A stretch of DNA of 64,000 nt from Paludibacteraceae bacterium (GTDB lineage Bacteria; Bacteroidota; Bacteroidia; Bacteroidales; Paludibacteraceae): the NCBI GenBank assembly GCA_016297215.1, contig JAEDGZ010000001.1:62001-126000 (forward strand), read 5' to 3'. Made by a program: the position numbers and the translations under genes. Shown here piece by piece: positions 17,318 to 25,218 of the stretch (its first letter is position 1; every line of letters starts with the position of its first letter). Below the pieces are notes generated by a model. It searched no databases and was not told the origin of the DNA. It was given only the letters and a program-made list of their open reading frames with translations.

Positions 17318-17453
17318 CGGGGACGCAGGCGTCTCGCCTGCGGACAAGGCGAAAGCCTTGCTTGTGTCAACGATTTCACTCATTCACTGATTCGCGCATC
17401 CTTGTATGCTCAACTAATGTAAAAGCCAGCCTGCTTGGATGGGAAACAGGCTG
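17318..17453. repeat. Family B palindrome and extra hairpins at the island edge
   Basis: CGCAGGCGTCTCGCCTGCG (17324-17342), identical to the copies in pdxB (14981) and after gtrA, is followed by ACAAGGC/GCCTTGC around GAAA. Further on, CCAGCCTG...CAGGCTGG near 17426-17453 forms an 8-bp stem. No coding potential between the terminator and the DUF262 gene. Confidence 0.8.
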
Positions 17454-17498
17454 GGGGGGACAAATTGAGTTGTCGAGGGATTGAGCGGGCGAAAGAGA

Positions 17499-18626
17499 CT
17501 ATTTGCTGCTTTTAGTTCGATTACAATGTCGGCAGAGCATTTGACAATTCTCTTTTATCGTTTTGCCTCCTTTTGCCCATGGAATGATATGGTCGGCTTC
17601 CATTTCATCAAATGCAAATTCATGGTCATGTCCATTCGGGCAGGTTGGATTGGCACAGTGGTGTTGCTGTTCTTCATAGACCTCCAATGCTGTATTCTCG
17701 TCAAAAGCACGCAGGCCAAGGTGCTGCTCGTTGCCGTCTAACACATACCATAGAATACCTTTCTTATTGGAAATTTCACCATCCTTAAGAAGTTTGGAAA
17801 TCCGTTGCTCTAACTGTTTACCATCAATCTCATCTTTGCCATGCAAGCGATACATCTCTCCCCAATCGGTGGCGGTGTATAGTTTCTCGTGCTTGCCTAC
17901 AAATTTGGCTTTTGCCCAACTGACCACTTGTCCAAAATAGAGCCACAAGCCGTCCGCATTGCTTTCGTGTTGGTGTTCAGCCATATACTGCTCGATGGAT
18001 TGGTTCTTTAATTTCGCCATCCACGAGATAACCATTTCTAATCCTTCTTGCCGATTCCAAGTCTTGGAGATATACCCATCGCTCATACGCTTGGCAGCAC
18101 AGTTGTTGCGAGAAAAATAGCGTTTGGCATCAGTCAGCCACGACCCTGCATATACCGCATTTCGTATTTCCTGTTGGCGGAGTTGAAGTCCTGCTATATT
18201 GATTACTTGAAACCACTCTAATTTCTCTGTGTCTGTTCCGTTTTGGCAGAGATAGACATCCAATTCGTAGTTGAGGAACTGCTCACGCTCTTTGTTATCC
18301 AAATTGACAAAGCCTTTGAGATTGCCTTTCCAATTGATGGAATACTCGCCTGAGAAATACTTGCAGATGGAGAGTGTGCGTTGCTGTCCGTCCATTACTT
18401 CGTATGTACCATCTTCTTTGACTACCCAATACATCACATTGAGCGGATATCCTTTAGAGATAGTGTCAATAACTGCTTTCTCTTGTTTCTCGTCATAGAC
18501 GAACTCGCGTTGATACTTAGGACGGATGTCTAACTTTCCGTGATAGCCAACAACACCTTCTTCATCGCTGTCGCGATAGCCGTCCACAAGGTCGCGGACT
18601 AATACGGTGGTCTTCTTTATTTCCAT
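17499..18626 (-). CDS. DUF262 + HNH nuclease, restriction/defence candidate
   Basis: 375 residues. N-terminal DUF262 (ParB/Srx-like) domain with PKYQREFVYD and the hallmark VMDGQQRTLSI (about residues 84-94), as in GmrSD-type nucleases. The C-terminus is an HNH endonuclease: CANPTCPNGH, then FDEMEADHIIPWAKGG and CQMLCRHCNRTKSSK, with paired cysteines. It follows the EcoRI-type methylase gene by 3 bp, so the two are surely co-transcribed. Role as the cleaving partner of that methylase is inferred from the pairing. Base composition is visibly more AT-rich than rsmF or the helicase gene. Confidence 0.85.
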   Translation of the reverse strand: MEIKKTTVLVRDLVDGYRDSDEEGVVGYHGKLDIRPKYQREFVYDEKQEKAVIDTISKGYPLNVMYWVVKEDGTYEVMDGQQRTLSICKYFSGEYSINWKGNLKGFVNLDNKEREQFLNYELDVYLCQNGTDTEKLEWFQVINIAGLQLRQQEIRNAVYAGSWLTDAKRYFSRNNCAAKRMSDGYISKTWNRQEGLEMVISWMAKLKNQSIEQYMAEHQHESNADGLWLYFGQVVSWAKAKFVGKHEKLYTATDWGEMYRLHGKDEIDGKQLEQRISKLLKDGEISNKKGILWYVLDGNEQHLGLRAFDENTALEVYEEQQHHCANPTCPNGHDHEFAFDEMEADHIIPWAKGGKTIKENCQMLCRHCNRTKSSK

Positions 18627-18629
18627 GGT

Positions 18630-19787
18630 TTATTGTTTTTTGCGAATGAATACTCTACTATAAGTTGCAGATAAAATTTCTCCATTAGGACCGACTGAAA
18701 AATCACTATTCCCTTTGATTCGTACTTTTGGTGTCATTTTATCTCTTAATGCCCCTGACCCTGATTCGCTTACGCCATCCGGTTTATAAAATTTATATCC
18801 TAATTCCTTATAGTTTTTATCTATGCGACATGGCGTGTCATCATAACTTGAACTACCTATAATCTCAAATTGTTCAGGATTTAATTTATCTAAGAAAGTA
18901 ATAGGTACTCCCATTATACCATCATAATCACATGGAATATCATTGTATGGGCACACATCTATTGCATCATAATTATCGTACCTTGGGTAGTCTTCTGGAG
19001 TATAGTGCTTAATACATATCAGTTCTTCATTATGTTTTGATACGGGAAGGTTGGTGTACCAACATGAGGACGCAACACGGGCAACTTTTCTTCCGTTTTC
19101 TAAATGATGATATTGTTCATAAGAATCAGGAATATAGAAAAACATACCCACATTAAAATTGGTGTAGCCTGTTCGTATCTTGTTATCTTTGAATAAAGGG
19201 AATATTTCTTTGTACGAAAATGCGCCAGTATTTCCAATTATCAAGAATTTCTTGTCGTATTTGACAAGTTGGGCTACATATTCACGGAATAGTGAGAAAG
19301 GTGGATTAGTAACCACTATGTCGGCTTGCTTTAGTAGTTCCACACATTCTGCAGAACGGAAATCGCCATTCCCTTTTAGTGGTTGCATAATATTCTTGTC
19401 GCTCTGCAACAATAATTGCACGTCAGACAAGTCTGTTGCACCATTTCCGTCCAAATCAGGGATTTCAGTTATCTCCACTTTGTAGGCAACTTTCTTGGGA
19501 GATGTGTTTTCTTTCAACTCAAAAAATAACGGTAACTCTAACCCCGAAATGGGGGAGCCATCGTAGCAAGTAGCCATCAGTTTTTTAAGACCAAGAGCAT
19601 TGAAGTTAAGAGCAAAATACTTGAAGAAATTGCTTTCGTAGGGGTCATCGCAGTTGCAAAGAACAATCTTGTTTTTGAAATACTCGCGGTAATGCGATAA
19701 CTCTTTTTCGATGTCAGAGAGTTGGGTGTAGAACTCGTCCTTTTTGTTTCTGTTGGCTGCATGGAGCGCTGTGTTGGTGTTTGCCAT
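18630..19787 (-). CDS. EcoRI-family adenine-specific DNA methyltransferase
   Basis: 385 residues. N-terminal KKDEFYTQLSDIEKEL and FKNKIVLCNCDDPYESNFFKY, the AdoMet region, and the catalytic DPPY-class motif NPPFSLFREYV (near residue 160) identify the EcoRI methylase family, which adds N6-methyl to adenine. Slightly longer than M.EcoRI because of an extra segment (LDGNGATDLSDVQLLLQ) before the catalytic motif. No EcoRI-like endonuclease is present; the neighbouring DUF262-HNH gene is the likely partner. Coding DNA is AT-rich, consistent with transfer. Upstream lies a 160-bp structured element. Confidence 0.88.
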   Translation of the reverse strand: MANTNTALHAANRNKKDEFYTQLSDIEKELSHYREYFKNKIVLCNCDDPYESNFFKYFALNFNALGLKKLMATCYDGSPISGLELPLFFELKENTSPKKVAYKVEITEIPDLDGNGATDLSDVQLLLQSDKNIMQPLKGNGDFRSAECVELLKQADIVVTNPPFSLFREYVAQLVKYDKKFLIIGNTGAFSYKEIFPLFKDNKIRTGYTNFNVGMFFYIPDSYEQYHHLENGRKVARVASSCWYTNLPVSKHNEELICIKHYTPEDYPRYDNYDAIDVCPYNDIPCDYDGIMGVPITFLDKLNPEQFEIIGSSSYDDTPCRIDKNYKELGYKFYKPDGVSESGSGALRDKMTPKVRIKGNSDFSVGPNGEILSATYSRVFIRKKQ

Positions 19788-19848
19788 AGATTGATAGTAG
19801 ATTTACGCATACTATCAATCAAAACGAAAATAGGTGGAATTTACCACT

Positions 19849-20010
19849 CGTATTCAGGAAAAGCGTCGGATTGCAAACCTTCACCAAAGTAGATAAATTC
19901 ACACCTACAGGTATGAACATTTACCATTACTTTGGTTTAGTGAGCAAAACGCTCCTAAATACAACTATTCGCTTTTATTCAAAATAGTTTCCGACGCTTT
20001 TTTGAATACG
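19849..20010. other. Structured inverted-repeat element upstream of the methylase gene
   Basis: Outer arms of 21-22 bp (19849-19870 and 19990-20010; CGTATTCA...AGCGTCGGA and its complement) enclose three hairpins: a long imperfect one from ACCAAAGTA (19883) to TACTTTGGT (19928-19936) with inner TTCACACCT/AGGTATGAA, a small GAGC-AAAAC-GCTC (19942-19954), and AACTATT/AATAGTT (19963-19988). The result is a closed multi-branch fold of about 160 nt. It could be a non-autonomous element with terminal inverted repeats, a structured RNA, or an operator region for the restriction genes. No protein-coding frame in it. Confidence 0.6.
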
Positions 20011-20242
20011 AATAATAGTAATGCTTTATAATATTTAATCAGCGCATGCTTGCGCTTGTCTTTATGTCTTTAAGTCTTTATGTCTTTTTCTTCTTCCTCG
20101 GAGTGCTCGGAAGCACCGCTCGATGTAATTACGATAATATCTTTTTTACCATTTTGCGCAGTTCGGCTTTTTATGCCGTAGGCAAATGTGTGTGTTATGT
20201 TGAAGACACGTAGTAAAATTTCCGCTATAGCCTCTATAACTG
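20011..20242. other. Spacer between the structured element and the helicase 3' end
   Basis: No gene seen. CTTTATGTCTTTAAGTCTTTATGTCTTT (7- to 8-bp units near 20062-20089) is another short-period array. No clear terminator. Confidence 0.6.
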
Positions 20243-21532
20243 CTATCCTCTATTACTTCCTCCGCTTTTTTTGCTGCGATTCCCGCTTCTGCCGTTGCGC
20301 CCGCCTCGGGGACTATGCCCACCGCGTCCTCTGCCGCGTCCGTTACCGTGCCCGCCGCCTCTGCTGCCGCGGGCGGCGTAGTCGGCATCCGTGGGGGCGG
20401 CGCCCAAGGACTCGGGGAGGGGGATTTGGTCTATCGTCTTCTTCAGGAACTGCTCAATGCGGCGGAACGCCTGCGCGTCGTTCGGACTGACCAGCGTAAC
20501 CGACTCGCCGGAGTTCTCCGCACGTGCCGTGCGCCCGATACGGTGCACGTAGTCCTCCACGTCGCGGGGCACATCGTAGTTGATAACCAGCGGGATATCA
20601 TCCACGTCTATGCCGCGCGAGACGATGTCCGTCGCTACCAACACATCCACCTTGCCGTTGCGGAAATCGAGCATCACCTCGTCGCGTTCTTTCTGCTCAA
20701 GGTCGGAGTACATCGCCCGCGCCTCTATCTTCTGCTGCCGCAAGGCGCGGGTCAGGTCGCGCACTTTCTGCTTCTTCCCCACGAAGAGTATCACTTTCTT
20801 GAGGTTCCTGCCTTTCAGGAGTTCCACCACCATCGCGGTCTTCTGCGGTTCGTAGAGCCGCACCGCCTGCTGGTGGATGGTCTCAGGCGGGCGCGAGACG
20901 GCTATCTGCACCTCCTCGGGGTCGTGCATGATGGCTTTCGCCATCTCGCGAATCTTCGGCGGCATAGTCGCGGAGAACATGATGGTCTGCCGGTCTTTGG
21001 GCAGCCGCTTCACCACGGTCATGATATCGTCGTAGAAACCCATGTCGAGCATGCGGTCTGCCTCGTCTAAGATAAAGTATTTCACGCCGGAGAAATCGAT
21101 ATCGTAGATGTTCATCTGGCTCAGGAGTCGCCCGGGTGTGGCGATGACGATGTCCGCGCCGCGCTGCAAGCCCGCTACCTGCGTGCCCCACGCGCCGCCG
21201 TCGTTGCCGCCGTATATCGCCACGGAAGAGAACGGCACATAGAACCCGAAGCCCTCCATCTGCTGGTCAATCTGCTGCGCCAACTCGCGCGTAGGTGCCA
21301 TGATGATGGCGTTCAGTTTGTTCGGGTCATGGTTGTCGTACTCTAAGTTGGTGAGCAGCGGCAGGATATACGCCGCCGTCTTGCCCGTGCCGGTCTGTGC
21401 ACAGGAAATCACATCCTTTCCTTGCAGGATGATGGGTATGGTCTGTTCTTGCACGGGCGTGCAGGTGTCGAAGTGCATGTCCCACAACGCATCCAGCACC
21501 CCGTCCGATAAAGCTAATTCGTCGAAAAACAT
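20243..21532 (-). CDS. DEAD-box RNA helicase, RhlE-like
   Basis: ATP-dependent RNA helicase acting in ribosome assembly or mRNA turnover. 429 residues. Q motif and motif I AQTGTGKT, Ia PTRELAQQ, Ib TPGRLL, II DEAD (FILDEADRMLDMGF), III SAT, IV-VI with VATDIVSRGIDVDD and HRIGRTARAE. The last 50 residues are a basic Gly/Arg/Ser-rich RNA-binding tail (RGGGHGNGRGRGRGG and on). Last gene of the long minus-strand block; no own promoter was recognised. Confidence 0.95.
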   Translation of the reverse strand: MFFDELALSDGVLDALWDMHFDTCTPVQEQTIPIILQGKDVISCAQTGTGKTAAYILPLLTNLEYDNHDPNKLNAIIMAPTRELAQQIDQQMEGFGFYVPFSSVAIYGGNDGGAWGTQVAGLQRGADIVIATPGRLLSQMNIYDIDFSGVKYFILDEADRMLDMGFYDDIMTVVKRLPKDRQTIMFSATMPPKIREMAKAIMHDPEEVQIAVSRPPETIHQQAVRLYEPQKTAMVVELLKGRNLKKVILFVGKKQKVRDLTRALRQQKIEARAMYSDLEQKERDEVMLDFRNGKVDVLVATDIVSRGIDVDDIPLVINYDVPRDVEDYVHRIGRTARAENSGESVTLVSPNDAQAFRRIEQFLKKTIDQIPLPESLGAAPTDADYAARGSRGGGHGNGRGRGRGGHSPRGGRNGRSGNRSKKSGGSNRG

Positions 21533-21589
21533 GGGTTAATGAGTAAGTAGGTAGTTCGGTTTTAGTAATGAATTAATGGTTAATGCTTG

Positions 21590-21635
21590 CATCCCGACTT
21601 GTCGGGATTACACGGAAATTATATGTTAAAGAAAG
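21590..21635. repeat. TCCCGA palindrome and family C fragment
   Basis: ATCCCGACTTGTCGGGAT is a palindrome, directly followed by GAAATTATATGTTAAAGAAA, the family C core. It fills the epimerase-helicase spacer. Confidence 0.7.
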
Positions 21636-21636
21636 G

Positions 21637-23163
21637 TTATTTCTCCCAGCCGTTGAAGACCTCGGGACCGTAGGTGTTGTCCTCCGTGGGGTCGTGGAGG
21701 GGTGCCCACAGTTGGGCGAAGAAGGGGTTCTCGCGGGCTATCTTATCCCACTGCCAAGGGCGCGGGTTCGGCTCGTCGGCGTAGGGATAAGGCATGCACT
21801 CGGGGCACCAGTGTCCGCCCAGCAGGACGAGTCGGGGCGATGCCGTGAAGCGGTGTCCCTCGGCGCACTCCCATTCCAACGGCGTGTCCCAGTCGCCTTG
21901 CACCATGCTCTCCGACAGGCACTTACCTCCACGGAACGCGGCGGCACGCTGCATGTCTTCGATGGTGAAGAGGGCTTGGGGTTTCTGTTCGTCATAGCCG
22001 TGGTCAAGCCGCACGACGGTGTCCGATGGGTGCGAGGTGTCGAAATGTTTCCAGTCGGGGATGGCGCGATACGCCTCGAGCGAGCCGTAGTAGGCGTGGA
22101 TGCGGGGCGTTACGTTATGCTTTATCCACCACTGCGTGCCGTGCTCCTCCGAGCATGCCATGGCGTACATCGCCAGTTTGACGCAGTGGGGGAAGAGTTT
22201 GGCTATCTTGGTCTTGGAGGCGAACTTGATGAGCGAGGGGATGGAGTCGCCCTGCGCCAGTTGGCGGAAATAGTCGCGGATGGGGATGTTCGCACGGAAA
22301 TGCAGGTAGTTCTCGAGGCGGTCGCCGTCGATATACCACATGCCGTGGAAGTTGCGGGTGGTGAACCACTTAGGCTCAAATATCTGCTCGGGTTGCGGGC
22401 AACCTATCGCCTCCAAGAGCAGGCACTCGAACTCGTAGTTGCTGATGCGATAGTCCTTGCCGGAACCAATATTGTAGTAGTTCTTCCAGAACTCCTCGGG
22501 CACCTCGGGGCGGCACACGCGCTCCAGCAGTCGCCCGCTGTCTTCCACCGTCGCCCACTCCAGCACGCCGCGGATAGGCACGTGGAACATGATAGGGTCG
22601 TAGTTGTTGAGGATGGCAGGGTAGAGGATACCCGATTGGCGCAAGCTGACCCAACGCTTGATAGGCGAACCCGTGATGATTCGCTCGCCCATGGCTTTGG
22701 TCAGTCCGTAGTGGTCGTATGCCGAGACGCATATAGGGTCGCCGGCGCGTCCCCAGTGGAGCGGCTCGCGGCGGTCGCCCATCTGCGCAACGCTACCGAT
22801 ATAGACCACCTTCGGCTGCTTCTCCTCGGGCTGCGCCAAGACAGCATCGCGCACGTACTCTGCGGCGGCGATATTCGTCTTGCGCGTGGCGCGCGGACGA
22901 TAGTCGGCTTGCGGCGACACCATGCCGCCCACGTGCAGGACGATGTCCGCACCCGTTACGCCGCGCAGCACGTCCTCATAGCGCGTCAGGTCGCCCCAGA
23001 TAATCTCCACGCGGTCGGCATAGGGGGCGAGTTTCTCTTTGTTCTTCGCACTCGGGCGTGCTAAAATACGCAGGTGGTATTGTTCGGGATAGCGCAGGAT
23101 TTCTTGCATACCTGCCCACCCCATAGTGCCCGTGGCACCGGTAAGGAATACGGTAGTTTTCAT
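21637..23163 (-). CDS. NAD-dependent epimerase/dehydratase with C-terminal zinc-ribbon-like tail
   Basis: 508 residues. The extended SDR fold occupies about 1-330: TGATGTMGWAG (nucleotide loop), the catalytic YGLTKAMGE (YxxxK) and SVAQMG. Beyond it, a region of about 170 residues ends with WECAEGHRF ... GHWCPECMPYPY, two Cys/His pairs like a treble-clef zinc ribbon in uncharacterised proteins. Usual sugar epimerases stop near 330 residues, so this is a fusion. Substrate unknown. It follows the beta-barrel gene across a family A repeat and may be read from the same transcript. Confidence 0.82.
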   Translation of the reverse strand: MKTTVFLTGATGTMGWAGMQEILRYPEQYHLRILARPSAKNKEKLAPYADRVEIIWGDLTRYEDVLRGVTGADIVLHVGGMVSPQADYRPRATRKTNIAAAEYVRDAVLAQPEEKQPKVVYIGSVAQMGDRREPLHWGRAGDPICVSAYDHYGLTKAMGERIITGSPIKRWVSLRQSGILYPAILNNYDPIMFHVPIRGVLEWATVEDSGRLLERVCRPEVPEEFWKNYYNIGSGKDYRISNYEFECLLLEAIGCPQPEQIFEPKWFTTRNFHGMWYIDGDRLENYLHFRANIPIRDYFRQLAQGDSIPSLIKFASKTKIAKLFPHCVKLAMYAMACSEEHGTQWWIKHNVTPRIHAYYGSLEAYRAIPDWKHFDTSHPSDTVVRLDHGYDEQKPQALFTIEDMQRAAAFRGGKCLSESMVQGDWDTPLEWECAEGHRFTASPRLVLLGGHWCPECMPYPYADEPNPRPWQWDKIARENPFFAQLWAPLHDPTEDNTYGPEVFNGWEK

Positions 23164-23165
23164 TT

Positions 23166-23310
23166 CTGCTTGGATAAAGGATAAAGGATGAAAGATAAAA
23201 GACTAAATAGTTTCTTTGGATGAAAGATAAAAGACTAAATAGTTTCGACTATACGATTTCAAACACAAAGGTAATAAGTCCTTTATCCTGTGTCCTTTAT
23301 CTTTTATCCT
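23166..23310. repeat. Family A element, best-preserved copy
   Basis: GGATAAA/GGATAAA/GGATGAA units on the left, a short internal duplication (GATAAAAGACTAAATAGTTTC-like blocks at about 23185 and 23225), GGTAATAAGTC, and TTTATCC/TGTCC/TTTATC units on the right. Inverted arms frame a loop shared with 1088-1216. It abuts the epimerase start codon on one side and the barrel gene stop on the other. Confidence 0.88.
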
Positions 23311-23313
23311 AAA

Positions 23314-25131
23314 CTAAAACTTATAACTCCCGCCGAGGAGGAAGTTGATACCCTCGGACTGGTAGCCGTAGTAGATATCGTTGTGGCGGTGGATGTAGTT
23401 GTTCAGTTGCAGGAACGCCGCCCAGTTGTCCTGCTCGTACTGGCAACCGAGGTTGAGTTGCACGGTCGGCTTGAGCGTCTTCGTGCTGACGGTGGTCAGT
23501 GCCAGTCGTTTGCCCGCAAAGAGGTTGTCGGAATAGAGCGACCAGTGCTCGTCAATACGCCCATCGATACGCAGATGCAAGTCCCAGTTGGCGCGTCCGT
23601 AGATAGCATCTTCGGGTATCTTCCCGTCCTCATAAAATTTCTCTAATAACTTCTTGTAGTCTTTCTGATAGGGAGGATTATCTTTCTCTCCAAAATCTTC
23701 GTGCCCGAAGCAGTCCCAAATATAGTAGTTCCCGCCGAGGTTGATTTGGATAATGTCCTGATAGTGGTAGTGGACGTTGGCGCCAATCTTGCCGCGCCCG
23801 TAGTCGGAGTAGGCATAGACGAAGTCGCCCGTGCGGTGGAACATGCCCGATACAGCCCCCGTGAAGTCGGCTGCCGTAGCAATGAGGGTGATTTGATTCT
23901 TCTCGTAGGCATAGCCGCCGTAGATATTGATGAGTAGGTCGCGGTAGGGCTTAATATGGAAGCCGACCGTGGCGTCCACGGGCTTGTAGCCCGCCGGATG
24001 GTGCGAGGTGATACCTGCCGACAGCGAGCGGTAAGGCATGCTCTCCATATAGGCTTGGTAAATGCCTGTGCCGAACGAACCTCGGATATCGCCGTACATA
24101 GTCAGCCACTCTTTGGCTATTTGTCCCTCAAACTGCACATTTGGTGATGGGGCAAACGAGATGTTTTCATATCCTGATAACAGTTTCCCGCGCCCAATGT
24201 TTAGGTCGAGGTTCACGCCCGCGTGGATGTTGAAGCGCTTGCCGCCGTAGGCATAGAAGGGCTCTATGCGGATGGCGTGCCGCGGGTTGTAGAGCGAGTC
24301 GGCTATCTGGTCGGTGGTGATGAAGGCATCTATCACCGAGAGGTTCAATCCGATACGGTGGCGGCTCATCTTGTAGGCGAGGTCGAGCGTGGAGCGCACT
24401 TGGTGCTCGGTGGCGTACTGCGGCAGGGCGAAGAGCGTGTAGCCCGCCTGTATCTTATATTGGAAGTCCTGCTTCTTGTTGCTCTTCACGCCCACGAAGG
24501 CATCCACGCCCCATGTCGTCTGCTTGTCCTCCGGCTGCAGTTGGCTCGGTTTGTCTATCGTGAGTGTCTCCGTGGCGGGGTCGAAATAGCGTCCGTGGCG
24601 GGTGTAGAACGTGTTGCGCCCTTCCAAGCCGAAGTAGAGTTGGCAGGTAGCGAACGAGTGCCCGAAGCGCAGTCCGAGACGGGTGTGGCTGTCGGCGCGT
24701 CTGCCCCACTCCGCACGGTGGTGCGCATAGACATCGAGTTGGTCTTTGGCTTTCTTCCCGCTTTTGTTCAGGCCGTTGAGCATATAGCGGAAGTCGAAGA
24801 GGGTGTTCGGGTGTCCGAAGGCGCCGCGCACATAGCCGTGCAGGGGCTGAGGCTCCGCAAAGCGTGTGGGCTGGCTCAGCAGGTCGTTGGTGTTGAAGGC
24901 GGGGCTCAATAGCGCGTTGTAGTCGGAGTACACCACAGGGTGCTCCGGCAGCGTGGTCTCGGTGATAGCAGGCTTTTGGTTGATTTTCCCCGCCGCCTGC
25001 ACCACGGGCTGAAACTCCCGCTCTACCGTTACGTTGCGGTTGAGCGTGGTATCGGTCTGCGCCATTGCCGCCATGACGGCAAGCAGGCAACCCCAAAGGG
25101 CAATATATCGCTTCATCGTTTTCATCATCAA
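23314..25131 (-). CDS. Outer-membrane beta-barrel protein, partner of the TPR gene
   Basis: About 605 residues; several ATGs (MMMKTMKR) leave the exact start within six codons. Signal peptide YIALWGCLLAVMAAMAQ, a plug-like N-terminal stretch (NVTVEREFQPVVQAAGKI), then alternating strands with aromatic ends to the C-terminus GINFLLGGSYKF, ending in Phe as outer-membrane barrels do. It resembles TonB-dependent-receptor-like barrels encoded beside large TPR proteins in Bacteroidales. No TonB box was recognised. Function unknown; association with the preceding TPR protein is inferred from gene order. Confidence 0.8.
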   Translation of the reverse strand: MMMKTMKRYIALWGCLLAVMAAMAQTDTTLNRNVTVEREFQPVVQAAGKINQKPAITETTLPEHPVVYSDYNALLSPAFNTNDLLSQPTRFAEPQPLHGYVRGAFGHPNTLFDFRYMLNGLNKSGKKAKDQLDVYAHHRAEWGRRADSHTRLGLRFGHSFATCQLYFGLEGRNTFYTRHGRYFDPATETLTIDKPSQLQPEDKQTTWGVDAFVGVKSNKKQDFQYKIQAGYTLFALPQYATEHQVRSTLDLAYKMSRHRIGLNLSVIDAFITTDQIADSLYNPRHAIRIEPFYAYGGKRFNIHAGVNLDLNIGRGKLLSGYENISFAPSPNVQFEGQIAKEWLTMYGDIRGSFGTGIYQAYMESMPYRSLSAGITSHHPAGYKPVDATVGFHIKPYRDLLINIYGGYAYEKNQITLIATAADFTGAVSGMFHRTGDFVYAYSDYGRGKIGANVHYHYQDIIQINLGGNYYIWDCFGHEDFGEKDNPPYQKDYKKLLEKFYEDGKIPEDAIYGRANWDLHLRIDGRIDEHWSLYSDNLFAGKRLALTTVSTKTLKPTVQLNLGCQYEQDNWAAFLQLNNYIHRHNDIYYGYQSEGINFLLGGSYKF

Positions 25132-25218
25132 TCGGAATAATCAGAGTGTTCAGAGTATTCAGAATAATCAGAGCATGCGCCCCCTTAATTCTTAATTCTT
25201 AATTTTTAATTCTTAATT
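25128..25218. repeat. Families J and G between the barrel and TPR genes
   Basis: AATAATCAG/AGTGTTCAG/AGTATTCAG/AATAATCAG 9-mers (opposite orientation to the copy at 14283), then CCCTTAATTCTTAATTCTTA and AATTTTT/AATTCTT/AATTATC heptamers. The last units encode the -Asn-stop end of the TPR gene. Confidence 0.88.

Noticed and set aside
19849..20010. Retron ncRNA or integron attC site
   Set aside because: No reverse transcriptase or integron integrase nearby, and the attC core words (RYYYAAC...GTTRRRY) are not placed correctly. Kept only as an unclassified structured element.
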